From contig NZ_JAMTCK010000004.1 of the NCBI RefSeq assembly GCF_024171785.1, positions 186,001-250,000 on the forward strand: a DNA stretch of 64,000 nt. The letters are read 5' to 3'. Both the position numbers and the translations under genes were made by a program. This document shows, in pieces, positions 1 to 8,549 of the stretch. The DNA is from Goodfellowiella coeruleoviolacea. Its GTDB lineage: Bacteria; Actinomycetota; Actinomycetes; Mycobacteriales; Pseudonocardiaceae. Within the stretch, counting starts at the first letter, position 1. Every line of letters begins with the position of its first letter. The notes below the pieces were generated by a model. The model worked only from the letters and a program-made list of their open reading frames with translations. It did not search any database and was not told the DNA's origin.

Positions 1-693
1 GTGGTGCCGACCGAGGTGGCCGACGACATGGTGCTGGAGAGCCGGCGCCTGCTGGACCGCGCGTCCCGCTGGCTGCTGGCCAACCGGCCGCAGCCGCTGC
101 CGATCGGCTCGGAGATCGCCCGGTTCTCCCGGGTGGTCGGCCAGCTCGCACCGCAGATGATGACCCTGTTGCAGGGCCGCGAGCGGGAGCAGGTCAGCAT
201 GGACGCACAGCGGCTGGTGGCACGCGGCGTGCCCGAACCGCTGGCCAACCGGGTCGCCGCGCTGCTCTACACCTACGGTCTGCTCGACATCACCGAGGTG
301 GCCGAGCTGGCCGAACGCGAGGGCGCGTCGGCCGGCGCGGAGCGCAGCCCCCAGGAGACCGCCGAGCTGTACTACGCGCTGTCCAACCACCTGGACATCG
401 ACCAGATGTTGAGCGCGGTGAGCGCGCTGGAACGGGGCAACCGCTGGCACGCGCTGGCCCGGCTGGCCCTGCGCGACGACCTGTACTCGTCGCTGCGGGC
501 CATCGCCGTGGACGTGCTGCGGGACAGCGACCCCGGGGACAGCCCCGAGGAGAAGATCGCCCGGTGGGAGGAGACCAACGCGTCCCGGCTGGGTCGGGCC
601 AGGGCGGCACTGCAGGAGATCAAGCGGGCCGGCCGGCAGGACCTGGCCACGCTGTCGGTGGCGGCCAGGCAGATCCGCAGCATCGTGCGGTGA
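1..693 (+). CDS. gdh: NAD-specific glutamate dehydrogenase (large type), C-terminal end
   Basis: This is the last 230 residues of an open frame that enters the window from the left. The text (ending QIRSIVR) and the helical, Arg/Glu-rich composition match the C-terminal domain of the 180-kDa NAD-dependent glutamate dehydrogenases of actinomycetes, which deaminate glutamate to 2-oxoglutarate; the catalytic domain lies outside the window. Placement next to a thioesterase gene and, further on, an alpha-glucosidase, glbO and pepN matches my memory of the M. tuberculosis Rv2476c neighbourhood. The GTG at position 1 is just the first in-frame codon, not a real start. Identification rests on similarity recalled from memory plus synteny. 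Confidence 0.85.
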   Translation: MVPTEVADDMVLESRRLLDRASRWLLANRPQPLPIGSEIARFSRVVGQLAPQMMTLLQGREREQVSMDAQRLVARGVPEPLANRVAALLYTYGLLDITEVAELAEREGASAGAERSPQETAELYYALSNHLDIDQMLSAVSALERGNRWHALARLALRDDLYSSLRAIAVDVLRDSDPGDSPEEKIARWEETNASRLGRARAALQEIKRAGRQDLATLSVAARQIRSIVR

Positions 694-918
694 CCCCCCT
701 GTGGTCGCCCTGACCGCCGGCCCGGCGCTGCGCCGCCGCCGCTGGCGCGACCGCTGAGCCCGGCGGCGCGGCCCGCCAGGGCGTGCCGGTGCCGATCCGG
801 GGCCGGGCTGTTGACCGGCCCGGCCCCGGACGCACACTGGTGCGTGTGGCCAGATACGTTCGTGTGGCTGGGCCGGCCCACCCGCCCGGTTACCGCGACA
901 ACGGCCGCGAAACTCCCC

Positions 919-1032
919 AGGCCAGCCCCCCGCCCTCCCAGGGGGGCGACCCCGGGTCCAGCCTATCGGCGCCCCCGGGCCGTGCACGTGGCGGAGACCG
1001 GGCCTGTGGACAACCCGGGAGGGTGTGGACAA
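919..1032. repeat. Dispersed element copy 1 with paired DnaA-box-like motifs
   Basis: This lies in the gene-free stretch 694-1216. About 48 bp from position 920 (C-rich start, small G/C hairpin, ending CAGCCTATC) recur almost exactly at 30142-30189. About 37 bp further on come two copies of TGTGGACAA (1005-1013 and 1024-1032), which is the complement of the actinobacterial DnaA box TTGTCCACA. They start 19 bp apart, exactly as in the second copy. The rest of the gap is GC-rich and non-coding as far as I can see. The sequence match is observed; DnaA binding is inference. Confidence 0.7.
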
Positions 1033-1216
1033 CCTGTGCCCCAGACGGCTGAATCCGCCGGTACCGCCCACGGGTTGTGGTAAGGGCACGCGCACCCGTG
1101 CTGAACGGCACTCGCGCGGTCGGCCACCCAACTAGACACGACCGGAGGCTTTTCGGATGGCAGTGATCCACTAGGGTCATGAGTCCGCCGGAGATCCAAG
1201 GCAGGAGGCGCTTTCC

Positions 1217-1648
1217 TTGGGTGTGTTCGTAACCGAAGTGCGTCCACGGTGGTCTGACATGGACGCTTTCGGACACGTCAACCATGCGAATACGGTGACG
1301 TTGCTTGAGGAAGCGCGGATAGCGCTGCTGTTCGGCGAGGCAGCCAGGCACGAAGCCGTGGACATGGCCAGCGGAGTCGTGGTCGCCCGGTTGGCCGTCG
1401 ACTACCACACCCCGCTGCTGTTCACCGGCGAGGACGTGCGAGTGGAGATGTCCGTGCGGGAACTCCGCTCGGCCTCCTTCACGCTCGACTACACCGTGCG
1501 CAGCAGCCGGGCCGCGGCCAGCGCGGTCGTCGCCACCGCCGAGACCCTGATGGTTCCGTACAACGTGAAAACCGCCCGGCCCCGCCGGCTCACCGACGCC
1601 GAGCGCGACTTCCTCGCCGGGTGGAGAGCCGGAGTGACCAGTGGCTGA
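1217..1648 (+). CDS. Acyl-CoA thioesterase, hotdog fold (4HBT family)
   Basis: A 143-residue protein that probably hydrolyses an acyl-CoA thioester in the cytoplasm. The N-terminal text WSDMDAFGHVNH is the classic 4HBT/YbgC active-site segment, with the catalytic Asp before the buried helix and GHVNHA following. The length is typical for a single hotdog domain. I chose the TTG at 1217 because AGGAGG at 1203-1208 sits 8 nt upstream; an in-frame GTG at 1223 is the alternative. The stop overlaps the start of the next gene by 8 nt, so the two are probably translationally coupled. The position corresponds to Rv2475c in M. tuberculosis. The substrate cannot be told from sequence. Confidence 0.85.
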   Translation: MGVFVTEVRPRWSDMDAFGHVNHANTVTLLEEARIALLFGEAARHEAVDMASGVVVARLAVDYHTPLLFTGEDVRVEMSVRELRSASFTLDYTVRSSRAAASAVVATAETLMVPYNVKTARPRRLTDAERDFLAGWRAGVTSG

Positions 1649-2297
1649 GCTGATCCTGACCGACCCGGCCGAGCGGGACGACATCGGCGCGTTCGTGGCC
1701 AGGGCGGTCCGGTTGGAGCCGCAGACCGTGGTGCGGCTGCGCAACCGCGAACCAGCCGGCCACGACACCGGCCGACAACTGCTCGACCTGTGGGCGGTGA
1801 CCCCGTTCGACGTGCTGGTCACCCGATCGGTGCCGGGCCGGGTGGAACCGGCCGACCTGTCCGTGGCCGGCAGTGACCTGCTGGCCGGACTGGCCGTGTC
1901 CAGAAGCGCGCGGATCGACCCCGGGCACGCCCAGGACCTGCTGTGGCGTTCCGCACTGCCACCCACCCAGGGTTGGCAGCCGGTCGACCAACTGCCCGCC
2001 TCGGTGCTGTCCGAGCTGACCGACCGGGGCGTGGCCCTGGCACGGGAGAACCCCGGCCCGCACGGCACCCCGCCGGCCTCGCTGCTGGACCAGACCGTGC
2101 TCACGGTCAGCGGCAGCGGACTGGAGGTCAAGGTGCCGCTGCGCTGCCTGTTCGCCCTGTCCGGAATGGGTTTTCTCGGTGGCGGCGAAGGCGGCGAGAA
2201 CGTCCGGGTGACCGCTACCGACGCGTGGCTGCGCATTGACGCCCGCTACGGCGCGATCGTCCGTCGCCGGCACGCCCTGCTGCCGCTGCTGGTCTGA
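1641..2297 (+). CDS. Conserved actinobacterial hypothetical protein (Rv2474c position)
   Basis: A 218-residue soluble protein starting at a GTG that overlaps the thioesterase stop (GTGGCTGA), so it is very likely co-translated with it. No signal peptide or membrane segment is visible. I recognise no catalytic motif; the C-terminal part (VTATDAWLRIDARYGAIVRRR) looks like a compact beta-rich end. The position after the thioesterase and before the alpha-glucosidase matches the hypothetical gene Rv2474c. Function is unknown; coupling suggests a role with the thioesterase, which is inference. Confidence 0.75.
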   Translation: MAELILTDPAERDDIGAFVARAVRLEPQTVVRLRNREPAGHDTGRQLLDLWAVTPFDVLVTRSVPGRVEPADLSVAGSDLLAGLAVSRSARIDPGHAQDLLWRSALPPTQGWQPVDQLPASVLSELTDRGVALARENPGPHGTPPASLLDQTVLTVSGSGLEVKVPLRCLFALSGMGFLGGGEGGENVRVTATDAWLRIDARYGAIVRRRHALLPLLV

Positions 2298-2392
2298 CCC
2301 GACCACGACCGGCGCCTCGACAGGCTGGCTCGGCCGCCCACCAACAGCGGGCCAGCTGGCCCACCCGCGGCGCCCGGCTCAGCGAACGCGGC

Positions 2393-2690
2393 GGTGTCGA
2401 GCCAGCGGTGTCGAGCACGGTGGTGTCGAGCCAGTGCCGAGCACAGCGGCGTCGAGCACAGCGGTGTCCAGCGGAGTGGCCACCACCGGCTCAGCCAGGG
2501 CCGGAGTGGCCACCACCGTTACCCACAGGGCCGGGTGGCCATCTCGCAGCTGACGGAAACAGCATCCAGCAGAAACAGTGGCCGACGGAAACAGTGTCCA
2601 CCGGAAACCGTCTGCGACGGACACTGCGTTCACCGGCTACCGCGGCCGGCAGAAACAATCCCTCCCGGAAACAGTGTCCTCAGGTAGCGG
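2393..2690. repeat. Clusters of degenerate short repeats in the 3' intergenic gap
   Basis: The 409-bp gap between the hypothetical gene and the alpha-glucosidase (convergent ends) has no convincing gene. It holds three kinds of short repeat in series: about six copies of a GTGTCGAGC-type word (2393-2470), two copies of GGAGTGGCCACCACCG (near 2475-2520), and about six copies of a GAAACAGT-type word (2550-2680). Spacing is irregular. No intrinsic terminator with a U-tract is obvious. Confidence 0.55.
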
Positions 2691-2706
2691 TAGCGCTATC
2701 CGGCGG

Positions 2707-4347
2707 TCACAGCAGCCACACGGCCGTGTCCGGCGGAAGCAGGTCGCCGTCCATCGGGCCGCTGGACAGCACGACCGCACCGGCGGGCAGCGGCACCGAC
2801 ACGGCCGACGTGTTCAACGCGCAGATCAGGCCACCGCCCTTGCGGCGGAACGCGAAGCACCCGGGCGGCGCGCCGTACCACTCCAGTTCGGTACCGGTGA
2901 AGCCCGGACTGGACTTGCGGATCTCCAGGGCCTGCCGGTACAGGGACAGCATCGAGTTCGGGTCCTCGATCTGGGCTTCCACGGTCAGCGCGGCCCACTC
3001 CGCCGGCATGGGCAGCCACGCGTTCGACGCCAGACCCGACGCGCCGTCGCGGTGTCCGTCGGCCACGAAACCGAACGGCGGCTCCCCGCCTTCCCACGGA
3101 ATGGGCACCCGGCAGCCGTCCCGGCCGCGTTCGGTGTGGCCGGAGCGCTCCCACACCGGGTCCTGCAACGCCCAGCTCGGCAGGTCCACGTTGGGCAGCC
3201 CCAACTCCTCGCCGTTGTACAGGTACACCACGCCGGGCAGGGCCAGCTCGACCAGGGCCATGGCCCGCGCCCGCGCCACCCCGCGCCGGCCGCCGCCGTA
3301 GCGGGTGACGTGCCGGACCACGTCGTGGTTGGACAGCGTCCAGGTGGCCGGCGCGTTCACCGACGCGACCGTGCCCAGCGAGTGCTCGATGGCCGACCGG
3401 ATCGCGTCCGCCTCGAACTCGGCGCTGACCAGCCGGAAGTTGAAACCCAGGTGCAGTTCGTCAGACCGCAGGTAGCGGGAGAACCGCTCGTCGTCGGTGA
3501 CCCAGATCTCCCCGACCGCCATCCGGTCCGGGTACTCGTCGATCACCGCGCGGATCATCCGGTGGATGTCGTGCACCCCGTCGTCGTCGAACCGGGGATC
3601 AGCGGCCTCGTCCCGCAGCACCAGCTCCGGGCCGCTCGCCGGCGTCGGCATGTCGGGCAGGTGGCTGGGCTTGGCCATGCCGTGCGCCACGTCGATGCGG
3701 AACCCGTCCACGCCCCGGTCCAGCCAGAACCGCAGGGTGCGGGCCAGGTCGTCGCGCACGTCGGGATGCGCCCAGTTCAGGTCGGGCTGCTCCCGGGCGA
3801 ACAGGTGCAGGTACCACTGGCCGTCGGCGACCCTGGTCCAGGCCGGGCCGCCGAACACACTGGTCCAGTTGTTGGGTGGCAGCTCACCCCGCTCGCCCCC
3901 GCCGTCGCGGAACAGGTACCGCTCCCGCTCCGGGCTGCCCGGGCCGGCGCGCAGTGCCGCCTGGAACCACTCGTGCTGGTCGCTGGTGTGGTTGGGCACC
4001 AGGTCGACGGTCACCCGGATGTCGCGCTCGTGTGCCTCGGCCACCAGCCGGTCGAAACCGTCCAGGTCACCGAACAGCGGGTCGACATCCCGGGGATCGG
4101 CCACGTCGTAGCCGTGGTCGGCCATGGGGGAGCGGTAGAACGGCGTCAGCCAGAGGGCGTCCACCCCCAGTAACTCCAGGTAGCCAAGCCGGCTGCGGAC
4201 GCCGTCCAGGTCGCCGACGCCGTCGCCGTTGGAATCGGCGAACGATCGGACGTAGACCTGGTAAAAGACGGCGTCGCGCCACCAGCTCGACTCGTCGGCG
4301 ATCTCTTCAAGGTCGGCGGAGCGTCGCACGAAGAGTAATCCTGCCAT
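2707..4347 (-). CDS. aglA: Alpha-glucosidase, glycoside hydrolase family 13
   Basis: A 546-residue GH13 enzyme that hydrolyses alpha-1,4 or alpha-1,6 glucosides. The N-terminus WWRDAVFYQVYVRSFADSNG is typical of oligo-1,6-glucosidase/maltase types. The catalytic set is present: nucleophile Asp in GFRIDVAH, acid/base Glu in VGEIWV, and the transition-state Asp in LSNHDVV. Domain order is a TIM barrel followed by a C-terminal beta domain ending with VWLL. No signal peptide is visible, so it acts in the cytoplasm. The ATG at 4347 has only a weak ribosome site. It precedes glbO as Rv2471 does relative to Rv2470. Trehalose or sucrose isomerase activity is a less likely alternative. Confidence 0.9.
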   Translation of the reverse strand: MAGLLFVRRSADLEEIADESSWWRDAVFYQVYVRSFADSNGDGVGDLDGVRSRLGYLELLGVDALWLTPFYRSPMADHGYDVADPRDVDPLFGDLDGFDRLVAEAHERDIRVTVDLVPNHTSDQHEWFQAALRAGPGSPERERYLFRDGGGERGELPPNNWTSVFGGPAWTRVADGQWYLHLFAREQPDLNWAHPDVRDDLARTLRFWLDRGVDGFRIDVAHGMAKPSHLPDMPTPASGPELVLRDEAADPRFDDDGVHDIHRMIRAVIDEYPDRMAVGEIWVTDDERFSRYLRSDELHLGFNFRLVSAEFEADAIRSAIEHSLGTVASVNAPATWTLSNHDVVRHVTRYGGGRRGVARARAMALVELALPGVVYLYNGEELGLPNVDLPSWALQDPVWERSGHTERGRDGCRVPIPWEGGEPPFGFVADGHRDGASGLASNAWLPMPAEWAALTVEAQIEDPNSMLSLYRQALEIRKSSPGFTGTELEWYGAPPGCFAFRRKGGGLICALNTSAVSVPLPAGAVVLSSGPMDGDLLPPDTAVWLL

Positions 4348-4479
4348 CCGACCAGTGCCCTGGTCTGCCCTTCCGGGGGAGGCAAAAAATCGCTGAGCGT
4401 GAAATCCCTGTCCATCATCGATTCATGTGGTGACGATCACCACCACCGAACCGGCGCGGTGCCCGCCGGGGGAGCACCC

Positions 4480-4516
4480 AACCAGGACAGCTCCAACCGG
4501 GACAGCTCCAACCAGG
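4480..4516. repeat. Short 15-bp tandem repeat downstream of glbO
   Basis: Two 15-bp copies (AACC[A/G]GGACAGCTCC) and a partial third lie directly after the glbO stop, between glbO and the alpha-glucosidase gene, both on the minus strand. Function unknown. Confidence 0.5.
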
Positions 4517-4522
4517 CGGGGG

Positions 4523-4906
4523 TCAGCCCCAGGAGTTCATCAGACTGTGCGCGGCCATCTCCAGGTACTGCCACAGCTGCTGGCGCTGCTCCTCGGTGAG
4601 CGGGGCCTCGTCCACCGCCACCCGCATGCACCGCAGCCACGCGTCCCGCTCGATCGGGCCGATCTGGAACGGGGCGTGGCGCATCCGCAGCCTCGGGTGA
4701 CCGCGCCGCTCCGAATAGGTGTGCGGGCCGCCCCAGTACTGCATCAGGAACAGCAGCAGCCGCTCCTCGGCCGGGCCGAGGTCCTGCTCCGGGTAGAGCG
4801 GCCGCAGCACCTCGTCCTTGGCCACCTCGGCGTAGAAGCGGGAAACGATCCCCCGGAACGTCTGCTCCCCACCCACAGCCTGGTAAAACGATTCCGGATT
4901 GCCCAC
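4523..4906 (-). CDS. glbO: Truncated haemoglobin, group II (GlbO)
   Basis: A haem-binding oxygen carrier or redox protein of about 127 residues. It shows the group II signature [18 protein letters not shown], the proximal His in RMRHAPF and the conserved G8 Trp in [10 protein letters not shown] placed the start at the GTG at 4904-4906 (reading [13 protein letters not shown]) because family members begin just before this PxSFYxAVGG segment; the frame stays open to a GTG at 4936, which lacks a ribosome site. It is downstream of mscS on the same strand, separated by a hairpin. Expected function is oxygen delivery or peroxide and NO chemistry at the membrane, known for the mycobacterial homologue. 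Confidence 0.93.
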   Translation of the reverse strand: MGNPESFYQAVGGEQTFRGIVSRFYAEVAKDEVLRPLYPEQDLGPAEERLLLFLMQYWGGPHTYSERRGHPRLRMRHAPFQIGPIERDAWLRCMRVAVDEAPLTEEQRQQLWQYLEMAAHSLMNSWG

Positions 4907-4938
4907 AGCTCCCCATCCCGGCTCTGACGAACGCACTG

Positions 4939-4980
4939 CGAGGCGGCCGGGTCAGGTACCGACCTGGCCCGACCGCCTCG
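4939..4980 (-). terminator. Hairpin between mscS and glbO
   Basis: An inverted repeat with 19-nt arms (4939-4957 and 4962-4980), two mismatches and a 4-nt loop. It follows the mscS stop and precedes glbO on the same strand. No U-tract follows, as is usual for actinomycete terminators. Confidence 0.65.
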
Positions 4981-5059
4981 TTGACACAACGTTACGGGGC
5001 GGCGGATTGCTTCCCGACTCCTCGGCCACCGGCCCCGCCCCGGGCCCGCGCCCGGCTGG

Positions 5060-6079
5060 TCAGTTGCTGTTCACCGGATCACCCGGGCTCACCGAACCGG
5101 CCGAACCGACCGGGCTCACCGAACTGGCCGAACCGGCCGAACCGATCGATCCGGTCGGGCTGTTCAGCCAGCGGCCCAGCGGCGGTTCGATGCCGGCGGC
5201 CTCGAACGCGGCCATGATCTTGGCGCGCAACGCCCGCTGCACCCCCCACTGCCGGCCCGGCCGCACCTTCACGGTCAGCCGCAGCGTGATGCTCTCCGCG
5301 GTGACCTTCTCGATGCCGAGCACCTCCGGCGGCTCCAGCACGTCCGCGGCCAGCGGCTCCTGCTCGACCGCCTCGCTGGCGACCATGTCCACCAGCTTCG
5401 TGGCCCGGTCCACGTTCGCGCCGTAACCCAGCGGCAGGTCGACCACGGCCACGGCATAGCCCTGGCTGGAGTTGCCCACCCGCAGGATCTCCCCGTTGCG
5501 GACGTACCACACCGTGCCGTTGACATCGCGCAACGTGGTCACCCGCAGGCCAACCGCCTCCACCGTGCCGGTCGCCGGACCCACGTCCACCACGTCACCG
5601 ACGCCGTACTGGTCCTCCAGCATCATGAAGATCCCGGACAGGAAGTCGCGCACCAGGTTCTGCGCGCCGAAACCCAGCGCGACCCCGGCGATCCCGGCCG
5701 AGGCCAGCACCGGGGCCAGCTGGATGCCCAACTGGGCGAGCACCATCATGGCCGCGGTCCCGTACACCAGGAACGTGGTGATCGACTTCAGCACCGAGCC
5801 GATCGTCCTGGCGCGCTGCTCGCGCCGCTCCGACAGCAGCTGGCCGAGCGCCTGCGGGGCGCGTTCCCGCAGCGGCCGCAGCAGCACCGGCACGTTCCCG
5901 CTGCTGCTGCCCTTGGTGAGCCCGTCGATCAGGCGCCGCAGTAACAGCCGCGCGGCGAACGCGATCAGCAGGATGAGCACGATCTGACCAGCTTTGGCGA
6001 CGATCGTCGGCCAGTTCTGGGAAAACCAGTTCGCGGCTTCCGTCGATCTCTGGCTTAACTCGTCGACTGTCTCGCCCAC
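5060..6079 (-). CDS. MscS-family small-conductance mechanosensitive channel
   Basis: A membrane channel of about 339 residues that releases solutes on hypo-osmotic shock. Two hydrophobic helices (IVLILLIAFAARLLL and FLVYGTAAMMVLAQLGI) precede the pore helix ASAGIAGVALGFGAQNLV, followed by RDFLSGIFMMLEDQYGVGD at the start of the beta domain, the MscS hallmark. A mixed C-terminal domain and a low-complexity GSAGSASSVSP tail complete it. I chose the GTG at 6077-6079 (reading VGETVDEL) because GGAGG lies about 10 nt upstream; the frame is open to 6133. The tail comes from an imperfect GCCGAACCGGCCGAACC repeat near 5090-5160. Confidence 0.93.
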   Translation of the reverse strand: MGETVDELSQRSTEAANWFSQNWPTIVAKAGQIVLILLIAFAARLLLRRLIDGLTKGSSSGNVPVLLRPLRERAPQALGQLLSERREQRARTIGSVLKSITTFLVYGTAAMMVLAQLGIQLAPVLASAGIAGVALGFGAQNLVRDFLSGIFMMLEDQYGVGDVVDVGPATGTVEAVGLRVTTLRDVNGTVWYVRNGEILRVGNSSQGYAVAVVDLPLGYGANVDRATKLVDMVASEAVEQEPLAADVLEPPEVLGIEKVTAESITLRLTVKVRPGRQWGVQRALRAKIMAAFEAAGIEPPLGRWLNSPTGSIGSAGSASSVSPVGSAGSVSPGDPVNSN

Positions 6080-6206
6080 CGGGCCACTTCCTCCACGATC
6101 ACGTTGTCCGCTGTCCCGCCAACCACTGCCCACCGCCCTGCCGGCGCTGTCCGGTCGGCTGCCCTGATCACGATCAGGCGGTGATCACGAACAGCCACGA
6201 CCACGA

Positions 6207-8384
6207 TCAGGCCGGCACGCCGGAGCGTGGTGAGCCCAGTGTCCGGCCCAGGCCGGTCAGGTCAAGCCCGGTGGCCCCGGCCAGGAAGCTCAGTTCGTCC
6301 ACGAGCAGGTCGACGGTGCGGGCCACCGACCGGGCCGAGTGGCCGACCTCGGTCTCCCGCCGGATCAGCACCGGGTGCTTGGTCGAGTCACTGGTGGTGG
6401 CGTGCTGCAGTGCCGCGCACATCTTGCGCGCGTGGTTGGGGTCGACCCGGCTGTCCGACTCGAACACCGTGAACAGCACCGCCGGGTAGGCCACGTCCGG
6501 CCGGACCTGGTGGTAGGGCGAGTACGCCAGCAGCCACGCCAGTTCCTCGGGCACGCTGGCGCTGCCGTACTCCTCGGCCCACAGCCGGCCGAGCAGGAAG
6601 CGCTCGTAGCGCACCATGTCCAGCAGCGGCGCCGAGCACACCACGGCCGCGTACAGCTCGGGACGCTGGGTCAGGGCCGCGCCCACCAGCAGGCCACCGT
6701 TGGAGCCGCCCATGATGGCCAGCTGCTGCGGAATCGTCCAGCCGTCCCGGACCAGCCGCTCAGCCGCCGCGTGGAAGTCGTCGAACACGTTCTGCTTGCG
6801 CTCCCGCATGCCGGCGTGGTGCCACTGCTCGCCCTCCTCGTCGCCGCCGCGCAGGGACGCGTGCACCCACACGCCCCCGGCCTGCACCCAGGCCAGGGTG
6901 GACGCGCTGTAGCCGGGGCCGCGGCCGACGCCGAAGCCGCCGTAACCGGTGAGCAGCGTCGGCCTGGGCCGGTCCGGCCGCGCCACCGGGGCGACCACGA
7001 ACATCCGCACCGTGGTGCCGTCCAGCGAGGTGTACTCCACCTGCTGGGTGTGCACGTCGGCCGGCACGTCGGCCGCGTCCACCCCCGGCGCCGCCGCGGC
7101 CAGCTCCACCCGCCCGGTGCGCAGCGACAACCGCCGCACCGACAGCGGGCTGACAAAGTCCGACCAGCCGAACCACACGGTGTCCGCGCCCTCGGCGGTC
7201 GCCGGGTCCACCGTCGTCATCCGGTGCACCGTGCCCGTGCCCGGCAGGGCGACCCGGGCCTGGTGCGCGCCGGTGGCGGCGTCGTGCAGGTGCAGTTCGG
7301 ACACGGCGTGCCTGGTCCTGGCCACCACCAGGGTGGGTTCGGGCGCGCGCACCAGCTCCACGGACTCCAGCACCGAGTCGGGCTGTTCGGCGATCAACTC
7401 GGTCCAGTGCTCGGGCTGGGGCCGCCGGGGGTCGGCCACGCACAGCCGGAACCGCGGCGCGTCCAGGGTGGTCAGCAGGTACAGCCGGTCGTCGACATCC
7501 ACCCAGGCGACGCAGCGGGCCCCGGCCTCGGCCGCCAGCACCTCGGTGAACACCGGCTCACGCGTGTCGTCGGTGAGTTCGGCGATCCACACCGAGTTCC
7601 GTCGCACCGTTCCGGGCACCCCGTTGACCAGCAGCCACCGCCCACTGGGCGACACGGACAGCCCGTAGTAGTAGGTGTGGTCGAGGTCCTCGCCGAGCAC
7701 CACCAGGTCGGTGTCCGGGTCGGCGCCCACCCGGTGCCGCCACACCCGGCGGTGGAACAGCCGCTCGTCCTCGGGCAGGGTCGCCGGATCGAGCTGGCGG
7801 ACGTAGAAGTACTCCTCGCCGCCGGGCAGCCAGCCCACCGGCGAGTACCGGCACCGGTCGATCGGCCCCTCCAGCAACGCACCCGAGTCCACGTCCACCA
7901 CGTGCAGCAGCGACTGCTCGTTGCCACCCACCGAGAGCTGGTAGGCCAGCCGGCGGCCGTCCGGGCTCGGCGACCAGGTGTCCAGGGTGGTGCGGCCGGT
8001 CGGGTCGAGTTCGCTCACGTCGAGCAGCACCCGCTCGGCGCCGTCCCGCTCCCGCAGCACCAGCACGGGGTGGTCCTGGCCCGGGCCGCGCCGGGTGAAG
8101 AACGCGCGTCCGGCGCGCCAGGTGGGCGGGGTGATGGCGCCGGTGTGCAGCAGTCCGCGCAGCCGCTCGGCCAGTTCCGCACGGCCGGGCAGGGCGTCCA
8201 ACCAGGACCGGGCCAGCAGGTCCTGCGCCTGCGACCACTCGGCTGTGCGGGGGTCGTCGGGGTCCTCCAGCCAGCGGTAGGGGTCGGGCACCTGGTGGCC
8301 GTGCAGGTCTTCGACCAGGTCCAAGCGCTGGGCAGGGGGATAGATCATCGTGGCGGGAAGCGCCCCGGACACGGGTTCAGTCAC
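6207..8384 (-). CDS. Prolyl oligopeptidase family serine peptidase (S9)
   Basis: A cytoplasmic peptidase of about 725 residues that cleaves short peptides after proline or a related residue. The N-terminal segment LHGHQVPDPYRWLEDPDDPRT is the usual S9A start of the beta-propeller. The C-terminal hydrolase domain carries Ser in MGGSNGGLL, Asp in ESDSRVDPNHARK and His in ETEVGHSARS. No signal peptide is convincing. The start at GTG 8384 (VTEPVSGAL) is chosen by homology length; an ATG 13 codons in (MIYPPAQRLDLVED) is an alternative. The frame stays open to 8465. It is divergent from the HNH gene. Confidence 0.9.
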   Translation of the reverse strand: MTEPVSGALPATMIYPPAQRLDLVEDLHGHQVPDPYRWLEDPDDPRTAEWSQAQDLLARSWLDALPGRAELAERLRGLLHTGAITPPTWRAGRAFFTRRGPGQDHPVLVLRERDGAERVLLDVSELDPTGRTTLDTWSPSPDGRRLAYQLSVGGNEQSLLHVVDVDSGALLEGPIDRCRYSPVGWLPGGEEYFYVRQLDPATLPEDERLFHRRVWRHRVGADPDTDLVVLGEDLDHTYYYGLSVSPSGRWLLVNGVPGTVRRNSVWIAELTDDTREPVFTEVLAAEAGARCVAWVDVDDRLYLLTTLDAPRFRLCVADPRRPQPEHWTELIAEQPDSVLESVELVRAPEPTLVVARTRHAVSELHLHDAATGAHQARVALPGTGTVHRMTTVDPATAEGADTVWFGWSDFVSPLSVRRLSLRTGRVELAAAAPGVDAADVPADVHTQQVEYTSLDGTTVRMFVVAPVARPDRPRPTLLTGYGGFGVGRGPGYSASTLAWVQAGGVWVHASLRGGDEEGEQWHHAGMRERKQNVFDDFHAAAERLVRDGWTIPQQLAIMGGSNGGLLVGAALTQRPELYAAVVCSAPLLDMVRYERFLLGRLWAEEYGSASVPEELAWLLAYSPYHQVRPDVAYPAVLFTVFESDSRVDPNHARKMCAALQHATTSDSTKHPVLIRRETEVGHSARSVARTVDLLVDELSFLAGATGLDLTGLGRTLGSPRSGVPA

Positions 8385-8549
8385 GGGCACGACCCTAACG
8401 AGCCGTGTGAAAACCATCACCAATAGCCCTGACGCGTCCGGGGGATGCGGCGGGTGATCGGCCACGGCTCAATGACACGTCACGTATCACACGTGCGTTC
8501 GGGGCTGGTTTTGTGGTCGACTAGTGGCCGAACCGGTGGAGGTGGTCGC

